Positions 36,101 through 49,420 of a stretch of DNA of 64,000 bases are shown here, piece after piece. Under the pieces are notes generated by a model that saw nothing but the letters and a program-made list of their open reading frames with translations, had not been told where the DNA came from and made no database searches. The DNA lies in the NCBI RefSeq assembly GCF_022605725.1, contig NC_065548.1:15533644-15597643 (forward strand). Direction: 5' to 3'. Numbering within the stretch: position 1 is the first letter of the stretch; each line of letters opens with the position of its first letter. This DNA is from Anthonomus grandis grandis. Taxonomy: Eukaryota; Arthropoda; Insecta; Coleoptera; Curculionidae. The position numbers and the translations under genes were made by a program.

Positions 36101-37904
36101 GCTATTGCTTTTTTTCTGAAATTTTTCTTGAAAAATCGACATATATTATAGAATTTTCCTCAGATGCTAGATTGATTGCTACGAAGGTTTTCTAGGGCAC
36201 TACCCCTACTATTGTATAAAGTAAACCGAGGCAAAGGTTAGTTCCCATATGATCCACATCAGCTGATTTCAAATAAGACAACAAAGACAGGGTAGATCTT
36301 AGTCGACCGGGGATGTGAAAGCTTTTCTTAAATTTAAAGGGATCCTGGGTTTTTGTTGTAGGTGTATAAACATTAGCGTAATATTGGGTCATGGGAATAT
36401 CGCGTTTTGGGTCTTCAGGTAAAAATATAAAGTGATTTGAAGAGTATATATATAAAAATATTTAAAATCATGGTTCACTATGCCGATATTACAAGAAATG
36501 CATGATTCGGCTAAGTTAAGAAACAGAGTTCGTTTAATTAAGAACTTTTTGTACGAAATATACTTTACCATAACATTTTTGAAAAGAAAATCAGGCTCTT
36601 ACATTTGGTGAAAACAAAAAAATATTTCTTAGAAAACCAATTTGGCTTTAGGTAAAGTAGACGTAGGGTCATGGGGCTACTGGAGTATTGTGTACATACT
36701 CAGTTCATGTCATTAAAGCAAGGTATTCCACTGACGACTCTATAGATCCCTGCAGCTACCATAAGAGAAATCACAACTATAGACTTTGGGACATCTCAAG
36801 GATAGGTTGGCAGCAAACAAATTACTGGATGTTTGTCATACAGCATCCGGGAGATTAAGTACAATATCTATATATTTAAAGATTTTGAGAGTTGATGTTG
36901 ATCCTATCATTTGTAGAATGAGGACATATAAAGTCTGACCGATCAACTTTTAACGAATTTATATCGGTTGCGAAAATTAAAAATAACGTATGTTATGACT
37001 GTTATGAGATGCAGTTCGGCCTGCTTGTTTTGCAGTCCTTCAGTCTCGCATGTAATATGCTATCTTAGTATGAAGACATCCCTCTCAGGTATTTAAAGAA
37101 TATACGAATCTTGTCAGGGCTGAGCTATACTTAGTATCCCATAATTATTTATCGTTAAAAATTTGTTATACATGAAGAAAAATGAAATGAATGTTGAAAA
37201 TCACCGTGACATACATGATAAGAACAAACAGGATTTAGAGCTGATGATGATCGTGTCATATATTTCATCATATATTTAGTCCAAATCAATTAAACGAAAA
37301 GCTGCAAGAAATACTGAAATACACCTACTTTCCGTAGATATCACAAAGCTTACAATACAGTAATCATTTAAAAACTGACACTGTAGTAGCAAAATCATCA
37401 TCATCAATAGCTAATTTGCAGGTTGTTAAAGCAATCTCAGGTATCAACTAATCCATAATAAAAGTGCTTCCAAAATAAAGTAACGAAGGGACATCACCAA
37501 CATTAATTAAGATTTACCTTAAACCCTCTTTTAAGTGAATCTTAAAGAAATGTGGCGGGTTATTTTACTCCTTACTTTGCAGCCCAAGCTAAAGAGGACG
37601 TGACTGAAGGCAAGAAAACTCTTCGAATAAAAATCAGAAACTATCAGTATAAATTGCAGCAAAATAAAATATGTGCATCCGAAGAGAAGCTATTGATTCA
37701 GAGACTAAAAAAGACATTATTATAAAATCGTGCAAATAGTAAATTTATTTAAGCACGAAAATACGATGAGATTTAAAACGAGAGTAGAAAAAAGATAAAA
37801 TAAAAGATATATAAAATGAGAGCATTGCAAAAGCTACTGGCCGTCTGTTTAATGCATTACTTCCACACAAAAATATTAATAAAATTTGAAGAAGCTCTGT
37901 AGCG
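33111..37904. other. no gene recognised; one inverted-motif pair
   Basis: AT-rich sequence with short chance ORFs. CGAAACGTCGG occurs in opposite orientations at 34,498-34,508 and 34,597-34,607 with partly matching flanks, perhaps the eroded ends of a small repeat. The ORF at 34,576-34,854 (92 codons) starts at this motif and has no known domain. Confidence 0.4.
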
Positions 37905-38222
37905 ACAGATCAACCCTTTAGAAATAGCACTTTTGGGACACGTAGTACTTGATAACATCCAAGGCACTCGTGGACTGGCTATTTCTTTAGGATTTACACG
38001 CTCCACAGAAATAGAAATTTTGTTAAAATTTTAACCGTAAAAGATAAAAGTTGTCCATGAGCTTCATGAAGACAATTTTAATAGTAGATTGGAAGTTTGC
38101 GAGCTTATTTCCGAACTTACAATCAACAACGCAAATCAGTTATTTAATATTTATTTCTCGAATGAGTGTATGTTTTATTTACATGGTGGTGTAAATAAAT
38201 ATATGTCGATATTGGAGTGACT
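37905..38222 (+). mobile_element. Tc1/mariner-type transposase remnant (HTH to DDE start)
   Basis: + strand text: GTRGLAISLGFTRSTEIEIL (helix-turn-helix region), then KIKVVHELHEDNFNSRLEVC, LFNIYFSNECMFYLHGGVNK and, after a frameshift, RYWSD. These match the 'SDE..F.L.G.VN..N.RYW' block of insect transposases. The first acid of the catalytic triad appears changed to N in FSNE. Dead copy. Confidence 0.6.
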
Positions 38223-41200
38223 CCCTTGTAAGTGTACACTGTGTCCCATTTTGGATGAGATTGCAGGGTGTCATTTTTTAAGATATAGCTTTGCGGTTTT
38301 CGAGACCGTATATCACTTTTTTTTCATAATTTAATCACACAGTGTAATTCAATATCTTATTTTTGGATTACGTTGTACTGTATGCAGTTTTTTTTCAAAA
38401 CATACCAGGTGAGTCACAAATAGAGGTGCGACCTTTTCAGTGGGCTACCCTGTACGTTTATATATGCTTAAATTTCAGGATTTTTAAGTTTGAAGGAATT
38501 TAATATTTTACATATAAAAATAGTAGATATAACCTATTTAAAACCAAAGTTATAATAAAAACGCTTTTTTAACAAACGAAGGAGAAATCAAATAAAAATA
38601 AAGCTCCTTCACATTTATAAAAAAACTTAATATTAAAGAGAACTACTTTTAAAAGAATATTAAAGTATCTAAAGGGCTAAAGGAGTCGATCATTCATGAT
38701 TTTACCACATAAAAAAATAAGCAGAATGGTATAAAGTAGGATGGGAAATGGCTTACTTATGCCATTTGCCTACTGTTCACTGTATGCAATTATGACTCTT
38801 TAGTACCCCAAGGTTTAATTATTTCCATTCCACCTGTTGGCTGCCTGGAAGCTAAGAAAATCGGATGTGGCTCATGACTATCTGCCCCAATATAACTAAT
38901 ACACCTAATAATATAGGGTGTAGTTAATAGATTAAAGAGAAAGGATATATATGTCTTGTGCTCTATAGATTTTTTTGACAAATTTTATAGAGGAAATGTA
39001 TGTAAGGTAGTACTGTAAAATACAGAAATAATTCATACGACAAAAAGCAAATGTCTAGGAAAATGAAAAAAATACATGAATTTAAAGTATGACTTATTTT
39101 GTGTTTTTTTTTTCTTCAATAATATTTCAATTTTTTATTGATAAAATTATAATTTTTATTTGTCCAATAGCACAATTTTCAATATTGAAAAAATATAGTA
39201 ATTTTTAGTTTATATTCTCAATGATAATAACGAATGACTAAAATGATAATAAAATGAATAGTTTTGAAAAAAAATATACTAAAATGCGTTGAGGATAGAT
39301 CAAAATACTTTTTGTTAAAGTTATTTCTAACTAACAAAGATTAATAAAATAATATTAGAGGGATTTAGATGGGTTGGGAAACACTGCAAGCAAGAAACAA
39401 ATAGTGTTTTTTAACCGTTTGACCCACAAACTCCACCTCTGACTATACCCAACATGTAAGTTACTATTTTACAAAAATGCAGCAATAACTTGCGTGTTAT
39501 ATGTCGAGGTTCTTTAATATAAACTAATTATTTTCAAAGTACGAAGACGAAGATCGTAGACAAACAGATCTAAAAAGATTTGTCTATTGTGGTAATTTAT
39601 AATACAAAGATAGGGTTAAAATTCAGAAGGAAAAAGGGTTGATCTTTAATTGTCACCGCTTCGAATTCATTGGAAATACCGCCACGCCGATTCCATGAAT
39701 TATTTCCCGAAATATTAGGATTTAGATGTGTCCAAATGTATGAAGTTTTGGGTTTAAAAAATATAGCCTTTTTATTCAAACACATCTCGTGAGAGGTATA
39801 ATAGTAATAGTAAATTAATAGAAAGCCATTAATAATTATCGAAGTATCCATAACTCACAAATTAAACCAAATAATATTAAAATATCAACCTTTTAACGTA
39901 ATAACAGATGCAATTCTTCTTTCACAATCCACTTTGGAAAAATTATTTGTTAATTATGTCATAAAAAAATATTTCCATTATCGGTAAGATGTGTATAGTA
40001 CAAGACATTATCAAGTTATTATGCCTTTACTGTTTTATCCTTTTTACTGTATTAATTTTTTTTAACTACGTCACGATATTAACTACTAAAACATCGATTA
40101 AAATACAAAAATTGGCTGGGTTAATTTTTTACTCGACTTCATCCAACTACATACTATAAATACATAGCTGAAGATTGGATATAACTCATCAGAAAACATG
40201 GATAAAAGTTGAAATAGAATGAAGTTTCTGTACATGAAGGCCATCGACCATTCAGCATTTTTAAATCCATCAAGAATGTGTCCATCAAAGGCATCACGCC
40301 GAGCTCTGACAATAGTCCGAGTAGCAAGTGTCAATATTTACTTCTGCTAATCTTTTAATCCTTTTAAAACAGCAACCAGTACCACAGCAGAACCCATTAT
40401 TATCCGACTATCGAAATGTCACCCGGATACTTATGCCTTCTCGGTCTAAGCCCCTTTCTTTATTCGAAATTAGTACCATTAGTAACATCTTACAAAAGTA
40501 ATAACAAAAATTACTTTGTGCCGGGGCATCTGCCAATATGTGGGCTATTTCATCTCGGGTTGTTTTAAGAATAACCAACCAGCAGCTGATCGGTACACCT
40601 TGCCCACGGTGCATTTCTTCGCGGTCTTCACCTGTTTTATGCATCCACTGCACCACCGTTTTCTCTACTCTGGCTTGCCATTGGCGATCTTAAAGAAAAT
40701 TTAGATTGAACAGGTGAATTCGAGGGATGTAAGATGCGGGTAGCATACAAAGTAACTGAGTGAACTGTGATGTAAAGTTTTTCTTTTAAAGATTCTGTTC
40801 TTCGAATATATTTGTTACGTCAAACTAATTAAGTTGGCGATGTTTACGTATTTAATGAAAAACAATGAGGATATTTGTAAACCTATACTTTTTTACTATA
40901 AGACAACATTTTTATTGTTTTATTTATTCAGTTATTTCCAAATTAAGATAAACCTGTATAACTATTAGAATTAGTAGTTATATAGTGTATTTTACAGACG
41001 GTATGCCAAACTCTAAGGATGGATAGGTGGGACCTCTAATAATGTAAGTTAGGATTAAATGTCTCTAGCTTTTTAGATAATTAAAAGAGGGAAGTGGCTG
41101 AAATAATCAAAACAGATATATTCAGAGCAAAATGTTTATCCGATTTGATGATTTCGTTCGTTTTAGTTAATTAGCATTTTTTTTTGTTTTTTATTGCAAA

Positions 41201-41464
41201 TCTAATCTAACATTTTTTGAGTCGACAGATTAACATTAAACATTGTTTTTTTAATCTGCAATGTCTGTGTTTCCAACACAAAAATCTTAGTTTAGAAAAG
41301 AAAAATAAGATAACTACGAATTTAAAGTGCTAGTGGTATTTTTTTAATAAAGGGTGATTAATTTTCAGTGCTCTGAAAACTTCTCTCATTGGTACTTTTT
41401 CCAAGTTTATATCAACAAAAAAAAAACTTGGTAATTAGAGGCTGAAGAAATTTAAATGGGCTAC
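38223..41464. other. no gene recognised
   Basis: The - strand ORFs at 40,098-40,334 and 40,408-40,656 have protein-like composition (RARRDAFDGHILDGFKNAEW; VVQWMHKTGEDREEMHRGQG) but I cannot place them in a family; they may be an old repeat gene or decayed host exons. A repeat-end-like GTGTCCCATTTTGGATGAGA lies near 38,241. Confidence 0.35.
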
Positions 41465-42905
41465 TTTATTTATTTATTTATTTATTGTTACTTACTAACT
41501 TAAAACTAAGAAAATATACAATGCATCTACTAGCTAAATTAATAAATATTAAACATTACAAGCAAACGACTAACTATATTATACTAAAACAAAGTAACAC
41601 AAATAATTAGGAAAAATGCAACGACAGGCAGGGCAGGATAAGGAAAAGCATCAGGCACTGAAAATAAGATAGCCTTCAACGTGAACCTGTACGAGGAACA
41701 TGAAAATTAATTCTACTGAAGAGATAAGAGCAGCCAATAACATTATTGAGCAACTTAACAACAATAAAAATACCTGGGAATAGTAGTTTCTACTTGATTT
41801 AAGGGACTGCGTGTCAAACATAAGAAACAAGTTTTCCTCAGGAAATCCTTGAGGGGGATAGAAACTTTCATTTTTTAAGTATAGCAACTTTAAGAATCTA
41901 CGTTGCACTCTCCAGGCCCTCGCAAGGGTATAATGTGCATGCCAACATAATCCGCGACTAGGCGATTGAGGCATATTCAAGTTTTGGCCTTATCCAGGTT
42001 TTTTTAAGTATATCCTGAAATTCACAGCTAAGTCTGGTAATGAATCCAAGAGCTCTAAGCTATATTTTTCACTATTTATGTTTTATAAGGTTTGGTAAAA
42101 GTTATTTTTATTAAAGTGTACGCTAAGATCCTTAAAATATTCAGACGTAAGTAGCGATGTATTGTTTATGGAATAGTTGCCTATAAATGAGTTAGTTTTA
42201 AGAGTAAATGATAGTACTTGGCATTTATCCATGTCCATCTCCAGTTTATTTAAATTGCTCAGTTAATTAATTACCAGTTAAGTAAAGACTCTAGATCTTG
42301 CCGAAGAATTAAGCAATCGTTGATACAATTAGTACGGTAAAGAAGTTTAAGGTCATCTACATACAGAAAAATCAGAGAGCTAAGCTATTCACACACATCA
42401 TTAAAAAAGATATCAAACAAGAGAAGTCAAGGGCTGATTCCCGATGAACTCCTGAAGTCGAATAGTATCCTGAGAAATAACTCCATTTATAGCCACAAAC
42501 TGCGACCTACCAGTAGACAGCTTCCAGGACTCTGGAAAGATTCCAGTACTCAATGAAGTATTAACAATATCCAAAAAACAATCAACAGCATAAGTCACAT
42601 CACACAGAACCTGCTTTGAAATATCAGTTTCACTCCCACCAATTTTCTTCTTGTAATATCAGTTAGCCTATTTGCCGCTTAAGGTATATTATCAATAATA
42701 TCTTTAATACTATTTACAAAATAATTATTAAATCTCTGTGCAATTTAAGCCTCACGTGTGCAAGTGATATGATCAAAAAGTATTTCATTCAGTAGATTTT
42801 AGTTCTTTCCGGGCAAAAGAGTCTTAAAATTTCTCCAGAATTTTTTTTGGGATTATTTTTACTAGTATCTATGCATTGCATGTAAAATCTTTCCTTTTCC
42901 ACTCT
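41465..42905 (-). mobile_element. non-LTR retrotransposon remnant B (linker, RT, 3' tail)
   Basis: Read on the - strand: CIDTSKNNPKKILEKF and FNNYFVNSIKDIIDNIP (pre-RT linker), VTYAVDCFLDIVNTSLSTGI then FPESWKLST (RT start), a jump to a later RT block, IFLYVDDLKLLYRTN (YxDD active site, about 42,330-42,370), and a C-terminus VQRRFLKLLYLKNESFYPPQ (41,850-41,910). It ends in a (AATA)5 tail at 41,465-41,487, as expected for a LINE 3' end. RT blocks between the start and YVDD are deleted. Non-functional. Confidence 0.75.
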
Positions 42906-44640
42906 TACTTTGTTTACAATAATATTTCTTACCAGTTAACCAGTCGTATAAAAGCGCGTTTAATTTATTAAAAAAACCAAATACTGGTAAGTTTTCTGGT
43001 AGTAGAACATGGTCCAGTTTGTCGGGAGGTTTGGGCAGATCTGTGTAAATAACGTTCACTTGGGAACAGCCATCAAGAGATTAAGCAAGGACCTGTTAAA
43101 GTAATTACTAACTCTGAAGTAGTAGAGCGCCCTTTCAAGAAACCATGAGGCTGAGATAGAAATTTTGTTTGGACTAGTACTTTTAGAGATTTTAGAAAGT
43201 TGTTTATAATTGTAACAGGTCTATGGTTAGTAATATCTGTCCTGTCTGATTTTTTGAAAATATGACTAACCTTTAAACGTTTTCGAGCCATAGAAATAGA
43301 CTGATTAAACAGGCAAAGGTTGTACTGAAAGGTTAATGGCCTACTGAGAACAAGAGTACAACCTTTTAGAAGAAAGATGGTAATATATCTGCTCCACAAG
43401 TCATTTTGTTTTTTATTGAATTCAGTGTAACAACAACCTTGTCTCCTGAGAAGAATATTATTTCAATAATAGTATAGGTCACAGTATTATTGGATGCAGT
43501 TGTTGCACTTCGAGTCCATAGGATTAAATGATTTTTTTAAAAGCATCAACAATTCGGTTCTTATCTTTTTATTTGGTATTTTCGGGGATGTTTTTATATA
43601 CCATAGTATTTGGAATTTGAGTAGAACTCGCTGGTTTAGTGCTTTACTATGACCAAAATTCGTTAGGATTAAGTTTGATTTATGGTTCTGTCTGGAGTAC
43701 ACATTGTTTATGTGAGACTTCAATATCTCTTTTAATTTGAGACCGAATTGTGGAAAAATCCTCATAGACTATTATCTGTGACCATGCTTTTCATACCGCG
43801 AATAAAGATTATTTTTTAAGCGATTATTCTTTTTAATTTCCGTAGTGTACCATTTAAATGTGATTTAGAACCCCACTTATCAATATTAGTAAACAGTCAT
43901 TTATTGAACTCATTGCCAGCGAAGTTTAAGTCGGAATACTCGATGCTGTCTCGATTTGTGACAAAAACCAATAAAATTTGCTTTTCTAGATATGTACTTT
44001 GAAGAGATATATACATTGAGCTGCTTTTGTAAAGCACTTAGAGGAAATATTAAATAAGAAGTGGTGGGTGTTGTAGAACTTCAATGCGGATCAGGTCAAT
44101 GACTCTTTTGACACTACATTGAGCGCCATTAACAAGCACAAGATCTAGCAAGCGATTATTACTGGTTCTTCTCTTATAGTGTTGAATTGATTGAAATTAT
44201 GAGAATTGAGGATATCAATGAGCCTGGTTAGTATAGTGGATGAAAGAGGATCATGACCTACGTCATTAGCATATTTAGCCACATTGAAGTCACCTAGAAT
44301 TAAAATTTCTTTGTCATATAGAGTATCTTGCAATATTAAGAACTCATAAACAGACTTAAGGTCATTTACAAAGCAAGGAGAGGGTATATGGATGATAAAT
44401 ATTGTGGAATAGCAATTTGATTACGATTACACCTATAAACCGCAAAAACATCAGCTGAGAAGAATTCACTTGTTAGCATCAATGGATCCAGCTTTCAGTG
44501 AAAGCTATAATTCCATAATCAAAGTGTGACGTAGAGTGGAGAATATTCATTAATTTAGTGCAAATACCACCTGTATTTTGATAATATGTGTTAAGTGAAA
44601 GTAGCGGAACAGGAGTGTATAATTACCAATACTAGATGGA
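42906..44640 (-). mobile_element. non-LTR retrotransposon remnant A (endonuclease to mid-RT)
   Basis: On the - strand: YYQNTGGICTKLMNILHSTS and IIAFTESWI (start of an apurinic-type endonuclease, 44,520-44,590), ILILGDFNV (44,270-44,310), LIDILNSHNFNQFNTIR, a linker with NPNEFWS (about 43,690), then RT blocks DITNHRPVTIINNFLK and HGFLKGRSTTSELV (43,120-43,260) and FDKLDH-like DKLDHVLLPE with YDWLTGKKYYCK (42,905-43,020). It stops abruptly where remnant B's pre-RT linker begins, so A and B are different copies or families abutting at about 42,905. Confidence 0.75.
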
Positions 44641-47429
44641 GTTAGTGGATTTACAGAGTTATTTGTAGCTTGAGAATTATTTTGAATGCTAATTATATTA
44701 GAACAACTTAGCCACCCTGGTATATGTAAGCCACCTTGGCCTTACATTATTTACTTATATGTAAATAACAGTAAGTAAAATGACAATTTACATTATTAGA
44801 GCTCCTACCTATGCACCCTTAACGTTTGGCACACAAAAAAATGCACAAATTATAGTCACAAGAATTAAAATGGCAATAATTGCAATATACATACGAAATA
44901 TTTGTGTGAATCTTCATTGCTTTACTTCTATTCGTTGGACATTCTCAGGGAAACTTTTCAATTATTTTATTATAAGGACCCTTTTCAGCCTATGTTAGGC
45001 TTGCACTGGGAATGTATAGATCATTGGAATTACGTGTAGTGTAGGAGATGATATCATCACACTTATGAAAGTTAAAAGTAAAGAAAGCACAGGTATAAAA
45101 GTTTTTATAGAAATATTTTTATGATGTGTAAGAATAAACTAGGAAATTATAGGCAGCAACTTAGCTGAGCACCTTCTACATAAAGCTTTAAACAGCCCAA
45201 TGCATGTCTTTTTTTGTTATTTTATTAGATACCTCGACTCCTTACACAGATTCAGTCTCAAAAAAATAATATATATGTATATGGAGATCACCTACAAAAC
45301 CCTGAATCGGGCAGTATTTTACAACATAAAACAAATCAGAAATAAAACACAATGAGGTACTCCAGAAGTTATATATGTGGTATTTGAAAAAGTTTGAACT
45401 TCCAAGAGCACCATTTGCTTTCTGTGTAATAAGTAGCACCTAAATACATTATTAAAGCCATAATAAGCTAATTTTGCTAAAAGCAAATGAAGGGGTCAGA
45501 GGCAAATACTTTGAAAAAAGCAAGCATTATAAGAGTCGTGAAGTCACCTTTATGCAAGAGTTACTTATTTTGTTGGGTATTACGTCAAAATCAATTTAGA
45601 AAATACTATCTCATACGCACAAATAATGAAAAATATTGAAAAGAAGAAGAAATATTAAAAAAATAAAAAAACATATATTTGATTGTTAACTTGATTTTTA
45701 GTATAAATGAAGTAATACCCAACAAAATAAGTAATTATGAAATTGTCACTATTGTTGAGAATTTAACTTTATCCATGGCAGAAATTATCTTCTGGCTAGC
45801 GATTAGTAAGACAGATGTGGTGCTATGTTGTTGTGGTTCTAAGCTCAGATTGCTTAAGCGGTATTATAATAATATTAATTGTTACTTAATTGTTTTATTC
45901 ATTTATCCTTTTTGGTCTATGAATTGTAAAAGCGTTCAACAGCTTTTAAACTTTTATATACACGTTTCAAAGAGCAAAATTATTTTATCAAATATAATAT
46001 CCCATATTCATTTGATATGTCGCGATAATTTGGATTTTACTTTGATGATAAAAATCTGAAAATATTTTTTCCATCTTTGAGTTTCCGATAAAAAAATAAC
46101 ACACATTTTTAATAAGACTTTGACCTTGTATATTCCTAGCATACAGAATAATATTTCTAAGTATACAATATGTATCAAATGTTAACAGACAAAAATAAAC
46201 CGCTCAACGAAATTTATACATTTTATTGTTTTAAGCGTTAATAGCCAATCGAAGGCAATAAACAGTGTGTGCACTAAATCTTTGTTTCGAAATCGAAGTG
46301 GAAATTCAAGGCGTTAGATATAAAATTAGAATTGTATGTCATTGTGTAAAGATATTTTCTACGCTACTTTATTACCTATACTTTAATTAAATTAGCACTT
46401 TAAATTAATCACCAAATAAAGTCATAAGAAAAATATTAAAACTGGAAGTTATTTTATGTATTATTTATAAGTTAGTTTTTTAAGTGCTCAAATGAATAGT
46501 GGTCAATCACCACAACGGTTTTAAAATGTCTGTACTTTGTGCTATTATTTTAATGGTATCTATGATGCATAATAATGAGTTATTATAAATGTATAATTAA
46601 TTAAGGACTGTTTCGCCAGCCACAGATTTTAAAATTTGCATGACAAACATTCTATTGACTGACTCAGTTAATAGTATATATGAAAAGATAAATAAAAATT
46701 AATCTCTAATACAATAGTTCTAAATTAGCTAGAGATATCTTCTATGCGACGTTATCTGAATGCCAGCTTAATAAGAATATAACAAAGTATATACATTGTT
46801 GGTGTAAACAATCAATGCCCACATATAGTTTTAAGAACCATCCTACAGGGGTACCATAGTCCAACAGGTGATGCTATCGACATACGGAAAGGGCGACAGA
46901 CGCAAAGAGCATATGCTCGCCCCCAGATAAAAGAATAGCCTACCATGGTAACTGGAAGAATATTTTTTTTACTTCTATGTTAGATACCAATGCGGGCCTA
47001 AGGATTCTTTTGCCCGCATTAGGAAATATCAACGTCTTAATTATGACAATCTGGCCCGGTTTCCGACGAATAAGACGGATGTTGAATAATGAATTCGTTT
47101 ATTAAAATTACCAGTATGCTTTGGAATTATGAATAAATTGAAATTATGACAGCGTGGGCGCTTCATGGCTTATTTTCCTCTCATCACTGTCGGGATAAAT
47201 GGATGTAAACACCAACAGGTTTATCCAAACTAAACTGAGAAAATAGGATTACAGTTAAAAATATCCGATTATTTTTAATTTTTAAAGTGGCATTCTACAC
47301 CGAGAAGTTTTAATTACTTTTTCTGATTTTTATTTCATAACTTGGACAACTTTTGGCGTTTTTAATATAAAGGCATTATTAATTTAATTCCATTTACAAA
47401 TTGATTGAAAAAAGTTTTTAACGGCTATT
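44641..47429. other. no gene recognised
   Basis: The longest intact ORF outside neur lies here: 45,679-46,059 (+, 126 codons), hydrophobic and Ile/Asn/Lys-rich, with no domain I recognise. It overlaps a possible acceptor (TTTTTAG at about 45,701) and donor (A|GTAAGA at about 45,808), so it could be chance or a decayed receptor-like exon. I do not annotate it as a gene. Confidence 0.35.
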
Positions 47430-47940
47430 TTTAACTGAAACAAAGTACTTTTTTTATAACGCGAAATATTTTTATAACAAAGTTCCCTCTGACCTCTTGA
47501 ACCTTGATTCAATAAAATTTAAAAGAAAATTTAAGGATTACTTATTAAAGAAGTAGTAGGTTAAGAATATAAGTTTTACTAATTAACGTTTTCTTTCATG
47601 TTAAATTACATTTTAAAATTTAACTGTTTTAATTTTTTATCTTGTTTTTATTTTTTTATGTAAAACAGATGTACAATGTGCATTTTAATTTTATATTTCT
47701 AAAATGATAATAGGTAAGTTATAAAATAAGAATATTGTCCTTTTCCTGTTGTATTTTTAAGCTTATTTATTATTATTATTTTGTATTTATTTATTTTTGT
47801 TTTTGAATATTTACTATAAAATGTCTTTATATTTACGATATTTAAAATAAATCTACACGCTCTATAACTTGATTCAGTACAGTAGCTATCTAAAATCTAG
47901 AATTATTATTATTATTATTATTATTAATATTACTATTATT
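47430..47940 (+). mobile_element. 3' end of a non-LTR retrotransposon
   Basis: The + strand reads YNKVPSDLLNLDSIKFKRKF with KDYLLKK and a TAG stop (about 47,480-47,556), the usual last residues of LINE polyproteins, followed by about 350 bases of AT-rich 3' UTR and an (ATT)n run at 47,902-47,925. Everything upstream is lost. Confidence 0.6.
47902..47925. repeat. (ATT)n microsatellite
   Basis: Eight or so ATT units, likely derived from the tail of the LINE fragment just upstream. Confidence 0.85.
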
Positions 47941-48479
47941 AGTTCACTTATCAGTCTTTTATTTCAGAAAATGTATTTGTCGAAGTAAGACAAAAAATAT
48001 CGATCAAGTGACTAATTAAACCCAAAATTTTATATTACATACCAAAGTTACCAAAGAAATGTATCAAACGTCTTACTAAAAATTGAATTAATTCAACTAT
48101 ACTAATAAATCGAATAGCTAACCTTAATAATAAAATTCAAATTTCAAATATTTTATTAACCAACAATAATAGTTATCCCTATAAAAAGACCATGGAAGAA
48201 GCATCAAAATCTAAAAATATTTTCGAAATTGATTCCTTTCTATATTGTCAATAAGATATAGCAACTCTAATTAATATACTAATGCTGACAATCCTTACTA
48301 ATGTTAGCAATGAATGTACTAAAATTTATTTTAGAAACCAGAGAGAAGAAACATTGAACCTAACCAATGTTTTAAACTCATTTTAATATAGGTTAGTTCA
48401 TAAGTTTTTACTAATTGTATCGTTTTGGGCTCAAATCAGTTTTTTTAGAATTAGTCTAAAATACTCTAAAAAAATAGTA

Positions 48480-49420
48480 ACTGCAGCCAACTATGTGGAG
48501 GTTAGTGGATGATGTAACTGTCAGCAGTTTCTGAAGTCCAGCTTTATTCACTGGTTCTTCCTTTATGGCGTTGAAGTTTGACCTAAATATAATGATATGA
48601 TCTGGTTTGTTAATTTTTTTTTCAGTTGTTCGCACACAGATACTAAGTCAGAGAAGTATGCATGGTGACACTTAGCAGTTAGTGTCAAATAAGCTGTTGG
48701 TATATCTTTTCACCAATATGGCACATCATCTGGCATTTTCACCTCCGATAATCAGTAATTCACATTTATATTGCACATCAGGTTTACAGTTAAGACCTGC
48801 AGGTTGGTGGTCCACTTTGTACGGTTTTTTCAAAGATTGAGGGTCGTTTTCTGCTCTGTCAATTGTTACAATTTGTTGATCAGCTTTTATATTTCTACTA
48901 AGTAGGCTTCTTTGTCCTCCACACTATCAATTGTAGTAATCAATTTGTATGTAACTCTTCAAAGTCCTTAATTTTGCGTTCTGGCACTTTATTTAATTTT
49001 TGACAGATTCAATTTGAGAAGTCGTCACCTTTTCGTTATTCTTTCTGCATCGGATACTATGTCCGCAAATGCCTGTTCACAAGTTCATTCTGCAGACTCG
49101 GCTGCCGTCTTGGTTGTGGTTTTCTGCAACATCCTCAATTCCCCAGATGGCCCGGCATTTTCCTGTCGTAACCTCCGTGCTTCATTTTGATTTCTTGATA
49201 TCATATTCTTCAATTCTTTATTTGCGCTTAGAGTGTCCTCTAAAACTTGCTCCAGCGCCTATTTTTCCTTAACGATTTCGTCATATAACTTGTAGTGTTC
49301 TTTCTATTTTGTGAGCTATTGCAGTAGGGAATTGATTTGAACGTTAAGGCTTTCTCTTTCATTCGTCCAACGCAGTTCTTTTCCAACATGACTTTCGAAA
49401 AAAAACAGAGACGCTTCTGT
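48480..49420 (-). mobile_element. non-LTR retrotransposon ORF1 remnant: coiled coil plus SGNH-like segment
   Basis: On the - strand: ELRWTNERESLNVQINSLLQ, YKLYDEIVKEK, ALEQVLEDTLSANKELKNMI, NQNEARRLRQENAG, a long heptad-like coiled coil, then FADIVSDAERITKR. After frameshifts it reads CELLIIGGENAR and, further on, FSDLVSVCEQLKK and PDHIIIFRSNFNAI. The last part recalls the LL++GDS.AR start of the esterase-like (SGNH) domain found in ORF1 of some LINEs. Many stops. The family is inferred, not proven. Confidence 0.45.

Noticed and set aside
45679..46059. 126-codon + ORF, the longest outside neur
   Set aside because: Hydrophobic and biased to Ile/Asn/Lys as expected from AT-rich DNA, with no family features and no convincing gene context.
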